From assembly GCA_011109175.1 (NCBI GenBank), contig RDEW01000043.1, positions 186,001 to 250,000 of the forward strand: a stretch of DNA of 64,000 bases, given 5' to 3'. The notes below the pieces were generated by a model. The model did no database searches and was not told the DNA's origin. It saw only the letters and a program-made list of their open reading frames with translations. Source of the stretch: Dicyema japonicum (taxonomy: Eukaryota > Dicyemida > Rhombozoa > Dicyemidae). This document shows positions 10,756 through 21,569 of the stretch, piece by piece. A program made the translations under genes and the position numbers. How positions within the stretch are numbered: the first letter of the stretch is position 1; each line of letters starts with the position of its first letter.

Positions 10756-11517
10756 GAATATAAATTTCGATAAATTGGATTGAAGCAAGCTTTTTACTCT
10801 CATATTTGGATATAGGCCTAATTTGTTTTGTGGACGTTTCCTTACCATCCTTCATGTTTTCTTTGTCGTGGAACGCGTTACTCACCTGGGACATTCTTCC
10901 AGATTTCTGAAAGTCGGCTTTGGGCGACAAAATTGCTAATGGGTTGAAGAGCTGGTCAGTTGCCTTAGGGGAAACCATCTTGATACACACCTACTGCGAA
11001 TCTGGACCAACATTCTGTACAAAAATACTATTCGAACATTATGGAAACAAAAGACATGTACCGTAGAGCTTGCATTCTGGTAGTCTCTTCCCCTCACAAC
11101 TGTACTTGCCTGAACGCGTTCCCATCATCGTCAATTGTTTCCTTCTGAAACAAGACGCCCTCCGGAATCAGATATCTATCCGTCTCGGGAAAACTTAATT
11201 CTATTTCCATTAAATTTGTGATCCTAGTACTAACTTAAATTTGTATTCATGATTACTGGCTGTGACCAAGCCAACTGCTATTTTTCAGTTAAGTAAATTG
11301 GTTCCAAACAATTGAAATTACTTGTTACATGTCATTGGTATGATAAATGGAGTGTCTCATAGTTGTCAAGATCTCTCAAATGTGAATTGAACAAAACAGA
11401 GATTTTCGGTACTCCGTTTGGAAAAAAAGGAATGAGCAAGATATTTTTTACCAACCAAGTTTGCTAGGAAGTATATTTGTTAGCCATTTTTGGAAGTGAA
11501 GAGGAATTTTAGACAAA
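9995..11517 (+). repeat. Near-identical ~760-bp direct duplication flanking a single N
   Basis: Positions 9995-10755 and 10757-11517 align end to end with scattered single-base differences, offset by 762. The only N in the window (10756) lies exactly between them. Copy 1 is continuous with the family B remnant to its left and copy 2 with unique DNA to its right. That is the pattern expected when two overlapping or allelic contig ends were placed side by side. A real tandem duplication cannot be excluded from sequence alone. Confidence 0.85.
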
Positions 11518-11519
11518 AG

Positions 11520-11900
11520 AATTACTAAGAACCCTACGTTAGATCAATTTTTAATCATGATTGTAATTATTGAAACCGCCAGCGATATACTGAGTGACGA
11601 TAGAAAAATTCGTGGATGTTGAGTGTCAGGGACGAAAACCATGTTGTCCCGACATAACATATAATTTAGATCGATTTTATTTCATCCAGCCTACATCAAA
11701 GTAACCACAAAATTATTAAGTTGATCTTCCTTTACCGGTGTGAATATATTTTTGTAATTGTACAGCAAAATTGATTGATTACTCCTGTTAACTAATAAAA
11801 GTTTAAGATAATGGTGATATAATCAACTAATGGACTATCGTTGAGTTACTAATTCCTACCAATTTGATTAAAATTAACAAAAACAATTCATGAACGAAAA
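11520..11900. other. AT-rich spacer downstream of PSMA5
   Basis: No ORF, repeat or RNA gene recognised. Confidence 0.4.
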
Positions 11901-11906
11901 ACCAAA

Positions 11907-12747
11907 TTAATCCAATTCCATCAAAATCTTTCCAATCTCATCAGAACTCAAACGATAAAACTGATCAGTAACATACGCAATCTATCAATCACACATCACC
12001 CCACCTCTATATTAGTCTCAGTGATTGTCTCTTGCATGACCTGTTTCAGTATCTTCGCAGCCATCCTTATGGTCTCATCCAGCCCCTTATTCTCGTTGTA
12101 GTTCTCCGCCAAGTAACTGTTGGCTCCGTCAGATCCCGCCCCAATGGAAATAGCGTTATACTCAAGGTAATTCCCCGAAGGGTCCAAGAGGTAACTGAGA
12201 TCAATAAGACTACTACAGTTGTAGACCGTCCTTTCCAGCGGATGCCATTAGAATCGCCACTCCGTAAGGTCGACTCTAAAATCATTGAAAAGACAACCAT
12301 TTTCCGTTTTTCCTCCTCTTCCATAGAAAATGCCATCATCTGTTTGCTTACAACCTCTGCCAACATTGCAGGAGAAATCTTCTCTCCGAAGCTCAAACAA
12401 TGGTTTACAGCCTCCGAGCGGGCACGGTCCACGATCAAACGAAAATCAGCCATGAGACCACTCACAGAAAAAACTGAAATCACAGATCATTAAATTACCG
12501 ATAACGTTGTCAATTTTAACAATTTTTTCTATACTAGAAGGGATTATCAACTTTGAGGGGATCTTCTTTTCCGCGATCAAGACGATTCCCTCGTGACACT
12601 TCACACCAATCACAGTGCTTCCAAGCTGATGGTGAGGCACTATGGTCATACCTTGACAGATTCAATAGCGTACTCTATTTGGTAGATTCTCCCTTCTGGA
12701 GAGAAGGTGTTAACACCGCGGTCGTATTCTCCTTGAAAACCACGCAT
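11907..12747 (-). CDS. PSMA5: Proteasome subunit alpha type-5
   Basis: This is a subunit of the outer alpha ring of the 20S proteasome. The minus strand starts at 12747 with [20 protein letters not shown], the alpha-subunit signature that forms the gate helix. Five GT..AG introns of 26 (12626-12651), 25, 22, 22 and 23 nt interrupt it. Removing them gives 723 nt, or 240 residues plus stop, against 241 in human PSMA5. Exon ends fit the family at each junction: [37 protein letters not shown] and [13 protein letters not shown]. The last exon, entered through a 23-nt intron, gives an [17 protein letters not shown] ending that aligns with the mammalian C-terminus. Without that intron the frame stops early after NIEVG (11996), so I prefer the spliced end at 11907. 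Confidence 0.95.
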
Positions 12748-12949
12748 TTCTAGCAATTATTAAAATATAAATTATTGAAATCGCTTTTTTATATAAAACA
12801 CACACAAGAAGAGAAGACAGCGTTTTTATTTTTAAATTTAAATAATTCAATAAATTTACTTATTTTTATTTTCAAAAAATGATAACAGTTCAAATTAGCG
12901 TTAAAATTAATGTATTATCATTTACTTTGGTTGAACTCGTATTATTTAT

Positions 12950-13275
12950 AAGCCACGTGGCGCCATGTGGTGCTGCGTGGTTAATTGGTTGAAGTTTTCT
13001 GCTTGCTTGTCTGTTCCTCCTCTCTCTTCCTATTAGAGTGGCGTCATGTGATCCACCTGTCTAGGTGGCGTCCAGTGCCAGGCCGGCACGAAAAAGAATC
13101 ATTAGCTCTCCCCCACTCCACAGGAGGGGTTTCCACAACTGCAAGTATGGACGTCTTTTACCCTTTATGTTGATTCCGGATGGACTCTGTTTCTGTAAAA
13201 GTGGAAACTGGATACACTTAATTAGTTGTTTACTTTAACTTCTTTCTCGGTGTATCCGGGGTTATTAAATTAAAC
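12950..13275 (+). repeat. Repeat 2 copy (SINE-like, ~310 bp)
   Basis: One of five copies in the window. The body runs from GTGGCGCCATGTGGTGCTGC to CTCGGTGTATCCGGGGTT and ends in an AT-rich tail. AACTCGTA occurs just before and just after the element, a possible 8-bp target-site duplication. A short frame inside it (12985-13173) recurs in other copies but has no recognisable product. I cannot find a convincing Pol III box, so SINE status is inference from size, tail and dispersion. Confidence 0.75.
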
Positions 13276-13279
13276 TCGT

Positions 13280-14090
13280 ACCGTATCGAGACTACTAGCA
13301 AATGGCGTTCCCCAGGGCTCCCCATTATCTCCCCTTTTTTAGCGTTATGATGGATGACTTGCCACTCCCTCAGGGGGACGATGACATATTATTAACGTAT
13401 GCTGATGATTTAGTCATTGCCTCGAGGGATGTGAATATTGTGGAAGCAACGAGAAGAATGCAGGACAATCTGAATAAATTAAGTTTATGGCTTTGGAAAA
13501 TCAATTGACTGCTAGCCCGGAGAAGTCGGTGTTGACCCTAGTCATGACAAACAGAAGACTAGGGGAAGTATCAATTGACGTCACACTAGATGAGAAGATT
13601 ATCCCGCAAAACAAATACCAGAAAATCCTGGGAGTTACCTTTTGACACCTTCTTAACCTTTACAAAACATGTCGAAAATATGTTATTGACTTGTACGAGG
13701 AAAATCAACTTCCTGAAGGCGTTCTTGGGAAACCTAAGAAACAAAAAAGATCTGAGTTGTCTGGAGGTCATATACAAACAGTCCATCGAGGCTACAATAG
13801 GATACGCATCTGGGGATCTAATCTTTCTGCAACCAATTCGGACAAGATATGCAACATTCAAGTGAAGGTAGAAAACTTACTAAAGAAATATTTCCGAGTG
13901 GAAATTCTGCCAAGAAACTTAGAAAATATGATAGAGGCGATTGGAACAGTGCCCCTGCGAAGGACTCGAGTATGCGGAACCCCGTCCATATCGGAAATGC
14001 GCAGGAACGCAGTCGGAACACCGAGAAAAAGAATGCGGAGACTGTTGAGGGAAGCTGAGATCACCTGAATTTTGTTATTTTGAATATGAC
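13280..14090 (+). mobile_element. Family C (Jockey/CR1/I-like) LINE, RT 3' half
   Basis: The copy starts inside RT motif B (GVPQGSP-like, about 13300), with the catalytic YADDLVIASRD at about 13400 and a downstream block ending near 14068 (PRKRMRRLLREAEIT). Three frames are needed, so it is dead. It directly abuts the 3' end of the repeat 2 copy to its left. Confidence 0.8.
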
Positions 14091-14159
14091 AGTGGCTTTT
14101 TTGGTTCAATAAAAAAACTGGTAAATGATAAAGCTCGACGTGGTTCTTGAATTATGTCT

Positions 14160-15110
14160 TTTTTCACACATGTCGAATAATCTGTTCACATTGACGTCAT
14201 TCAACGTTCGAGGCTTAAAAGAAAAACGGAAAAGGGAGGATTTGATGACTTAATATCATAAAGGTCACTATATGCAGTATACAGGAGACTAAAGTGAAGG
14301 ATGCAGTTGAGAGAGACTTATACTACTAGACTCCGAATGCAACTACTACGGACTTGCTTTGCTATACATCAATGTCTTTGAGAATCCACAGAGTGTAAGT
14401 GTCAATGACAGAATAGCAGTACTTCAGGAAGGAGCAATGAAAAAATCTAAGACCAGTGATATTACTGGGAACATTGAGGAAGATACTATCTCTGATAACC
14501 CTTATTCGGATATCTCCTGATGTTTATAAATTTTTGTCGTCGGGACAGAGTGAGTTCAGAAGTGAGACGCTCCACCGCAGATGTTGTTTGGTCCCACAAA
14601 TGGATATATGCCATGTGTCGAAGATACAGGAGTGATTTTAAGATTCTGGGAGTGGACATGTCCAGTGACACTGTCAACAGAAAAACATTGTGGACGTTGC
14701 TGAGAGTTTCCTTGATGAGGATAACATAAGACTTGTCCGTTTCCTACTATCAAACACTGAATTAACTGTACGAGTTGGGAACACGACATCGAAGCCTTTC
14801 GGAACAACAGTTGGAATACCTCAGGGTGACTTTCTTTCTCCGGTTTTATTTGTCGTACACCTGGAAGCGGATTGAGAGCTCTTAGAACAAAATGTGAAGG
14901 ATGCATGCCGATGGATTATATATGCAGATGACATAGATTTGTGTCAGAAAACGATCTGGAACTTAGATTTGCTATAGAGAAAATCCCTGGAGAATTTAAA
15001 AAATGGTCTCTGCGAGTTAATTAGGAAAAGACCGAACACATAAGAATTACAAGGGAATTAAAATACAGTACGACCCCAATAGAAAGTGCCCCAAATATAG
15101 AGAGTATATA
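14160..15110 (+). mobile_element. Decayed family A LINE
   Basis: The start resembles an APE endonuclease N-terminus (LTSFNVRGLKEK, about 14190), supporting APE type for family A. After a deletion the RT follows: STADVVWSHKW (14575), ILGVDMSS (14650), GIPQGDFLSPVLFV (14815), then a damaged YADD site near 14925 and a WSLRVN block. Stops and shifts occur throughout. Family B starts at its 3' side. Confidence 0.8.
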
Positions 15111-15119
15111 TATATTCTT

Positions 15120-18114
15120 ACATTGATGAAACACGTTGTGTCGTCTGTTCTCGTTGTGTTGCTAAAAGAAGAGGATAAGAAGAGAATAAGAAAGGAAAAT
15201 CAGAAAAGACATGCAGAAAACTGTAAAAGAATATGAGATCTGCACAAAGTGCAACATAATGAACAAAAGAAAGCGGATGATCCATTGCACAGCCTGTTCG
15301 TATGGCTTCCACATGTCCTGTGCCGGAATGACTAAAAGAGCCCTGGCTGCCATTTCCGATTGGCACTGTCGATCTTGTCTCCTACCAGATAATACGACAA
15401 ATCTTCCTACGCTACCTTCTGAACATGTTCCACTAGACCATCAGGAAATACTTGAATTGATCTCCAACCTGACGCACACACGAAGACTCCTGATTAGGAT
15501 CCCCAAAGCTGCCCGTATATCTGTCGCGGACTGCCTATGTGAGTGTATTGAAAGGGCAGTTTCTTCGGACGACTCTGATGATTGGGTACGATTATTTTGC
15601 TTTGCTCCATTCACACTATGCATACCCCATAGGAGGGGGAAAGAGGAGAAATCACTTACGTCATTAGTAAAGGAGAATGTCCACACATTCTTCTCAAAAA
15701 ACCTATTGGCAAACTCAGAAAAGCTCACCTACAAATTTCAAAACCATGAGAAGCCAACATCGACTATCTCGGACACTCAGAGATTAAGAAGCGCGATCCG
15801 TCGAAAACTTTCGGAAGGTGGTATCCGTGCTGCGGTGAGGATCCTTGCAGATCAACAATGTATAATTGAGCCGTCCGAACAGTCCTACGCATCACTTGTT
15901 GAGCGACACCCAAGTCTTCCCAACGACCACCGGGTTCCCCCTTGCCCAGGACAATTACCCAATCTGCTTGTCTCTGAAGAGGACGTAAAAGATGGTATCC
16001 TCTCTTTCGTCCCGAGTAGCAGTGGAGGACTAGATGGGCTCCGTCCGGGTCACATCAAAGATCTCATTGCTCATAACACGGGCAACTCTGGGGTCCGGCT
16101 CGTGTTGGCTATCACCAAACTAATGAACAGGATGCTATCAGGGACACTACCAGAAACAATTCGACACGTAATGTTTTCCGCAAAGTTAATCGCATTCGAC
16201 AAGAAGGGAGGTGGAATACGCCCTATTGCAGTCGGAATGGTCTTCCGTCGGTTGGCATCAAAGCTTGTATGCAGAGCAATCCTACCTACGCTGATAACAC
16301 AGCTGCAACCAACCCAAATAGGGGTCGGCACACCGGGGGGTTGTGAAGCGGCAGTTCATGCTGTCCGAACATTCACCGAAAAGAACGTGAACATTCCTCA
16401 CGTAATCGTCAAAATTGACATTAAAAATGCCTTCAACTCGATACGACGTGATACAATTCTGGAGGATTGCTTCACATACTACCCATCAGTGTACAGCTAT
16501 ATTCATAGTTCGTACGGAAAACCATCCAGTCTGGTACATGGCCAATATTACATTCCATCGTCTTCTGGAGTCCAACAAGGAGACCCACTGGGGCCCGCCT
16601 TGTTCAGCCTGGGAATTGCCCGTATCACAGGATACTGCTCCACTCCTCTGAGAGTATGGTATTTGGATGATTGCACCATGGGCGGCCATCCGAAGGATGT
16701 ACTAGATTGTTTGAAAAGTCTGATAGTACAATTGGAATCCCTATGCCTAACTCTAAACACCAATAAGTGTGAAGTAACCAATTTTGGATTTCCACAGTCT
16801 GAATGGGATCTGATCCTTGGTATGTTCAGAGAGATCATTCCGAAAGCCACAGAAACCAAATCAGAACAACTGGAAATACTTGGATGCCCTCTTACTGATG
16901 CTGGAATCAGTAACACTCTAAGAACAAAAGAACATCAACTAAAAACAACATTCAGACGTCTGGAGATGCTGGACGCACACACCTCCCTATTCCTCCTGAG
17001 AAACGCCTTATCAGCACAGAAACTGAACTACGTTCTTCGGGGGGCACCCTGCTACTTGAAAATGCAACAGCTCGATGCTATCGATTCCCTCTTCCGGAGT
17101 ACTATTGAACGTATCACAAATGTGAAATTTGACGACCAAGGGTGGGACCAAGCGACCCTACCCGTTAGCCTGGGCGGACTGGGAATCCCTTCAACGAAAG
17201 ATCTGGCTTGCCCTGCTTATCTATCCTCTTTGGGCTCCAGCCGACTGCTGGTCAGGATGATTCTCCAACTCCAAACAGAATCATCTGAAATCACAGAGAT
17301 GGAGCATTTGAAGGGGATGATGCCTGAGCAGAAAGATCGTTACAGGACCATCTGCGAGGATAAATATGAGAGGCTTCTGAACCAATCAAACCAACACAGA
17401 CGTGCATGTCTAGTCACTGGAAGATGCGAATCGAGTGGCGCATGGATCAATGCACTCCCAGTTGGCAGTGTCGGGACCCATCTTGACGACGATACTGTCC
17501 GCATCGGCATCTCCACCAGACTTGGACTGGAGATTTGCCGGACCCACAAATGCCGATGTGGCGCAACCGTCGATTGTTATGGACTCCATGCCCTCTCTTG
17601 TCGAAGGAGTGCAGGACGATTCCCAAGACACAAGGCGATCAACGGAATTGTCAAGCGAGCCCTGGAGTCTGCGGGATACCCAGCCATACTAGAACCTGTT
17701 GGTCTGGACAGAGGAGACGGAAAACGTCCCGACGGGATCACAATTTTCCCATTCGAAGAGGGGAAACCTTTGGTCTGGGACGCTACTTGTGTCGACACGC
17801 TTTGCCCGTCCAACATTGTCGGGAGCGCGGTAGACACACTGTATTCCGCGGAAAAAACGATGATGGCAAAGGAGAAGAAGTACGAAGCGCTACGCGACCG
17901 ATTCGCGTTTTATCCGATAGTGGTCGAGACAACTGGAGGAATAAGTGGAAAATCGCTTCGCTTCCTAAAGAAACTTGGACGCTTAGCTACACTAAAAAGC
18001 CACGACGCACGTGAGACCCGGTGGCTACTCCAGTTGATCTCTGTTGCAATCGTGAGAGGCAACGCAACGTCGATAATGTCGGCGGGGTCCACTTTGGATG
18101 GATGGCAGTTTTAA
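15120..18114 (+). mobile_element. Family B LINE, apparently full-length copy
   Basis: This is the whole element around the intact ORF at 15211. The 5' leader (CGTTGTGTTGCTAA, then a purine-rich run ending CAGAAAAGACATGCAGAAAA) is shared with the copy starting near 43740. Compared with the truncated copy at 56890-56992, similarity ends just after the TTTTAA that contains the stop codon. The exact 5' boundary and target-site duplications are not resolved. Confidence 0.8.
15211..18114 (+). CDS. Retrotransposon protein: PHD finger, reverse transcriptase, restriction-like endonuclease
   Basis: An uninterrupted 967-codon ORF with a true ATG. Residues 11-56 form a Cys4-His-Cys3 PHD-type finger (C11, C14, C26, C29, H34, C37, C53, C56). 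The RT domain spans roughly residues 310-520, with RPIAVG (motif 2), motif A IKIDIKNAFNSIRRD near 400, motif B GVQQGDPLGP near 452 and motif C WYLDDCTMGG near 484. The catalytic box is YLDD rather than YADD. Around residues 780-800 a zinc knuckle CRCG-(8)-HALSC precedes the endonuclease pattern KRPDGITIFPF..WDATCVDT (about 840-865), as in restriction-like-endonuclease LINEs. This single protein would do target cleavage and target-primed reverse transcription. It is the only undamaged family B ORF here, so the element may be young or active. Confidence 0.93.
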   Translation: MQKTVKEYEICTKCNIMNKRKRMIHCTACSYGFHMSCAGMTKRALAAISDWHCRSCLLPDNTTNLPTLPSEHVPLDHQEILELISNLTHTRRLLIRIPKAARISVADCLCECIERAVSSDDSDDWVRLFCFAPFTLCIPHRRGKEEKSLTSLVKENVHTFFSKNLLANSEKLTYKFQNHEKPTSTISDTQRLRSAIRRKLSEGGIRAAVRILADQQCIIEPSEQSYASLVERHPSLPNDHRVPPCPGQLPNLLVSEEDVKDGILSFVPSSSGGLDGLRPGHIKDLIAHNTGNSGVRLVLAITKLMNRMLSGTLPETIRHVMFSAKLIAFDKKGGGIRPIAVGMVFRRLASKLVCRAILPTLITQLQPTQIGVGTPGGCEAAVHAVRTFTEKNVNIPHVIVKIDIKNAFNSIRRDTILEDCFTYYPSVYSYIHSSYGKPSSLVHGQYYIPSSSGVQQGDPLGPALFSLGIARITGYCSTPLRVWYLDDCTMGGHPKDVLDCLKSLIVQLESLCLTLNTNKCEVTNFGFPQSEWDLILGMFREIIPKATETKSEQLEILGCPLTDAGISNTLRTKEHQLKTTFRRLEMLDAHTSLFLLRNALSAQKLNYVLRGAPCYLKMQQLDAIDSLFRSTIERITNVKFDDQGWDQATLPVSLGGLGIPSTKDLACPAYLSSLGSSRLLVRMILQLQTESSEITEMEHLKGMMPEQKDRYRTICEDKYERLLNQSNQHRRACLVTGRCESSGAWINALPVGSVGTHLDDDTVRIGISTRLGLEICRTHKCRCGATVDCYGLHALSCRRSAGRFPRHKAINGIVKRALESAGYPAILEPVGLDRGDGKRPDGITIFPFEEGKPLVWDATCVDTLCPSNIVGSAVDTLYSAEKTMMAKEKKYEALRDRFAFYPIVVETTGGISGKSLRFLKKLGRLATLKSHDARETRWLLQLISVAIVRGNATSIMSAGSTLDGWQF

Positions 18115-19560
18115 ATATGCTTTACTGGGGATAAATTAACTGATTATTTTATTTGTTTCTTACATTTTAAAACTATTATTTGTATTTTTTAATAACAAAA
18201 TATGTTGTTTTGATAAAAAGAGGATTTAATTTATTTTATGTGAAATAATCAGTTATTTTGAACCCAGTATTATACTTATTTCTTAGAATCTTTGAAATTT
18301 TTATTCTGAATTCATAGTATTTTTTGAGCTCTTCAGGGCAAGAAATTTCGAGAATATTCATTATTCTTATTGAATCTTTTAAACATAACCCTTCAAATCT
18401 CATCATTTCTTTATACAAAGTCCCATTATCTTCAATTCCGTTTATTTAAAGTTCCATTAACCCTGAAACATGTTTATCAATTAATTCAGATGCTTTTTTG
18501 AATTAATTTCACGAACACATGTTCTCTGTTCGTTTATTTTCATCCAACAATTGACAATCGTTGTTGTTGTTACTCGACTCCAAGATTATCCTACAAATGC
18601 AATTATTTGCCTCATTTTAATCTTCAATAGGGTCGAATAGTATTCCTTAACATCGTCAAGACATATCATTTCATAAAGAACGTTGTTATAATATCTTGAA
18701 AGAGTTTATGATCCCCATATCTAAAGGTTGAAGAAGTGCTGTTGTATTTTTAGGAAATTTATGAATTAATAAGTTTGAATATTCTTGAAATTTGTGGCAC
18801 GGTGCATTATCCATAAGAATCAAAAATTTTCTGTTTCTTGGACCATTTCAAAGTTTATTTTTTGTAACCATTAATCAAAAATATCAGTCGTCATCCAAGC
18901 ATTTTTTGACGCTGTGTACAAAACCTAAAAATAGCCTAATGAAATATAGCCCATAATCCTCAGTTTGTAAATTTTCTAAGCATCTTGGCGATTTAAATTT
19001 CCCGATAACAAGGAGGTTTAATTTCTCACTTTCAAGACTGCAGCATAAAAGAACTGAAACTCGTTCTTTGCTTTTCGTTTTACCAAAACAATCATCATTT
19101 AAAGAGACAAATGATTTACATGAAGTTTTTTTTTTTTTAACAAAAAGAGAGGTTTCGTCGCAGTTAAAAATATCTTTTTCTCGTATTTATCAAATAAACT
19201 GTCGTAATCGTTAAAAATCTTCGACTTTATTTATGTCACATGAGTTCTTTTCACCGAAATTACTTTGAACAATAATTCATGGCGTTTTTTAAATCGATCC
19301 AATCTGATGCTTTGAAATCATTGAAGTCAAGATTAGCTGCAATTTTTGCAATAGTTTTGAGGAGAAATCCTGAAACTAAAATCCGATTTTTTTAATTCGT
19401 GAGACAGTTCCTTTCCCAATATTGTATAATTGATAAATTTTTCTTTCTGACATATTTTCTTTCATTAAAGAATCAGAAATCTTCTGTTTCAGATGTAGGG
19501 GTAGGACTGTAGAGTAGTTGAATATCCTCATCAATGCAGCGATTCCATAATCCTCAAGAT
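18115..19560 (-). pseudogene. Decayed Tigger/pogo-type transposase
   Basis: Minus-strand frames, broken by many shifts, follow the intact transposase at 62125-63345 in order. Blocks are a helix-turn-helix near 19440-19470 (SERKIYQLYNIGKGTVSRIKK), FNCDETSLFVKKK (about 19165) with the first catalytic Asp, ERVSVLLCC (about 19065), a damaged VMDNAPCHK site (about 18800), and [15 protein letters not shown] (about 18730) with the third Asp. Near 18115-18150 and again near 18240 there is text matching the 3' untranslated region of the intact element (AATAATCAGTTA). The ORF is not recoverable. Confidence 0.8.
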
Positions 19561-19689
19561 TCTTTAGGAGGATCGTTAAGATTTTGTTTTAATGAGTTTC
19601 ATTACATTTCTCACGACATTTTCAGTGAAGTAAATCATATCAGGTTCCTTTTTCGGTAACTGAGATATAAAGGGGGAACATCCGACTTC

Positions 19690-20100
19690 TTATTGTCCTT
19701 TGGAATATTTTCACGAAATATTTCATCAGGTTATTCAAATCCTTTTGGATCCTTCTCAGATGATCTTTCATCTAATCTTAAGAACTCTTCGAATAGTCTC
19801 TGCAATAGATCTATTTTGTTCAAAGATGAGAGCACGTGCTTCCATCTCGATTTCTGTGATTTGAGCTCCCCGTTTTTTATTTCATTATTCAGATCTCTCA
19901 GCATGAACTCATTTTCAGTAGTTAATCGGACAGACTTTTTGAGTTGATTTCTTTCCTTGATTAATGTTATATTCCCTGGCATAGTTACGGTGGTGTTTAG
20001 GCACAGATAGTGATCTAGTACGGTTTGGTTTATAGTCATCTCGTAAACTAAATTGTCTAAACGGTGGAAAGAATAGTTGGATCCTTTCGAATGCATTGGG
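19690..20100 (-). CDS. Unidentified coiled-coil-like exon, possibly of a host gene
   Basis: A clean minus-strand frame encodes about 120 residues rich in Lys, Glu and Leu (for example ERNQLKKSVRLTTENEF and KIDLLQRLFEEFLRLDE). It looks like part of a helical or coiled-coil protein and does not match any transposon family seen here. Its 5' side is cut by a family A LINE whose (TAA)n tail begins at 20103, so the ORF appears to start inside the LINE only by read-through. It lies next to a pogo remnant. I do not recognise the family. Confidence 0.35.
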
Positions 20101-20102
20101 TG

Positions 20103-20560
20103 TTTATTATTATTAGCACTTTCACTAGAGCCATAATATTTATAGCCCCGCATGTGCAGCAAAAAATAAAAGAATTTGTTAGCTTGCTCCATGCTCTTCT
20201 GTTCTTAGCCAGGTCACTCAGTGTGGACAGATTCGTCACCAGATGCCAATGTTTTTCTTCACGGCTTTCAGATCGTTTTGTAAAACGACCGGGAGGGTTG
20301 TTCTTGGTCTTCCACGAAAGCGTTTTACATTGGAGGAAGTAGTAATTTTCCATTGCGATATTCGAGGGAGATATCGGGTCCAACTTCAGGACGTGTCCAA
20401 AAAGTCTCCAACGAGATGATCTCGAGACTTAATGGTGTACAGTCACACTTAATTTACAGTTCTTTCCGCGAGATCTTGGATGGCCAGGACATTCCAGTTA
20501 TGTTTCTTAGATGATTCCTGTGAAACGAGTATTTCTTGCCGTTCTAATATACAAATTATC
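20103..20560 (-). mobile_element. Family A LINE, 3' fragment
   Basis: The minus strand shows the C-terminal conserved region of family A (SWPSKISRKELYIKC, then LDPISPSNIAMENYYF) in shifted frames. The 3' end reads GGGGCTATAAATATTATGGC, TCTAGTGAAAGTGC and (TAA)n. This tail is nearly the same as the tail of SINE1, and is the evidence linking the two. Confidence 0.8.
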
Positions 20561-20564
20561 TTAG

Positions 20565-21105
20565 TTTCAAATTACAAATGAAAAAATTATTTTTGAGTAA
20601 AATTTAAGATTCTAGATTTATTGTTTTTCCTCGTTCAACATTTTCAGTTCGAAGCACATATTTCTTTCTATTGCCAGTATTTCTCATATTGTGGTTCATA
20701 ATGGATACCGGGGGAAATACCTATGAATATCACTTATTTTTGAGTATATTAAGTAAGTACCATAGCGATCCCTTGGCCTTCTAGCTAAGAACAGTGTTAT
20801 TGGCGGTTTCGTGTTCAGTAGCTTCTTTCCATGTGGGAATAAAAAACTAAAATAATAAATTGAAATAACTGTTCCAATTAAATTTCCATCAACTCATTTT
20901 TGAAAATAGTCGGACTCTACCGAAGTTATTATAATTATGTTCTGACTAATTATTAGTGACTTTTTAGCACTAATTCGTACTCTTCTTCACTTAAAAACCC
21001 AAATCTTTTTTTAAAAACAGATTTTTTAAAGAGTCCCTTGAGCCAAAACCTCTCTCCTCAAGGATTGTTATTCATTTCTTTTAGGCTTTTTAATTTTTCT
21101 TTATT
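20565..21105. other. No recognisable feature
   Basis: AT-rich sequence without a supported ORF or repeat. Confidence 0.4.
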
Positions 21106-21122
21106 TACTAGATGCATATGTT

Positions 21123-21445
21123 GGTGGCATAGTAAATTGGTGTAGGGCTAAAGTGGCTTAGGTTAGGGTTCGATCTCGCTGCTGTTCACCAGGTGAAAGG
21201 TTCCACGCATCTACGATGCCAAAAGGGTTTGACGAGTAACGCCGTCATCTGTGGATACTCACTGCGGAACTGGATTGTCTAGAAAGGACCCACATACAAG
21301 AAAAAGAAAAAAAAGAAGTGAAGATCATTCCTTGGTTCTACGATTAGTTAAAATTAACTGTTCTTTACTTAAATAAAGTGTGTGTCCTGTCTATGCGGAG
21401 CTATAGATTTTATGGCTCTCGTGAAAAGGCTATTATTATTATTAT
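21123..21445 (+). mobile_element. SINE1 copy with target-site duplication
   Basis: tRNA-like head with box B (GGGTTCGATCTCGC, near 21165), the common body and the LINE-like tail ending in (ATT)n. It is flanked by TAGATGCATATGTT (21109-21122) and TAGATGTATATGTT (21446-21459), a 14-bp duplication with one mismatch. The insertion is therefore fairly recent and made by a LINE-type endonuclease. Confidence 0.92.
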
Positions 21446-21569
21446 TAGATGTATATGTTAACGTCAAATTAGAATTCCTTTATGGGCGGATTTTTAATAG
21501 GAGTGTGAGATTATATATTCCAAAAAACATATATTAATAATATTTATTTTAATAAATTAGTATGTTAAT

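Noticed and set aside
11996-12187. PSMA5 ending at the TGA at 11996
   Set aside because: A 23-nt GT..AG intron just before it leads to a C-terminal exon that matches the family to its natural end at 11907.
12985-13173. A small protein encoded by repeat 2
   Set aside because: The frame recurs only because the repeat recurs; it is broken in other copies and has no domain.
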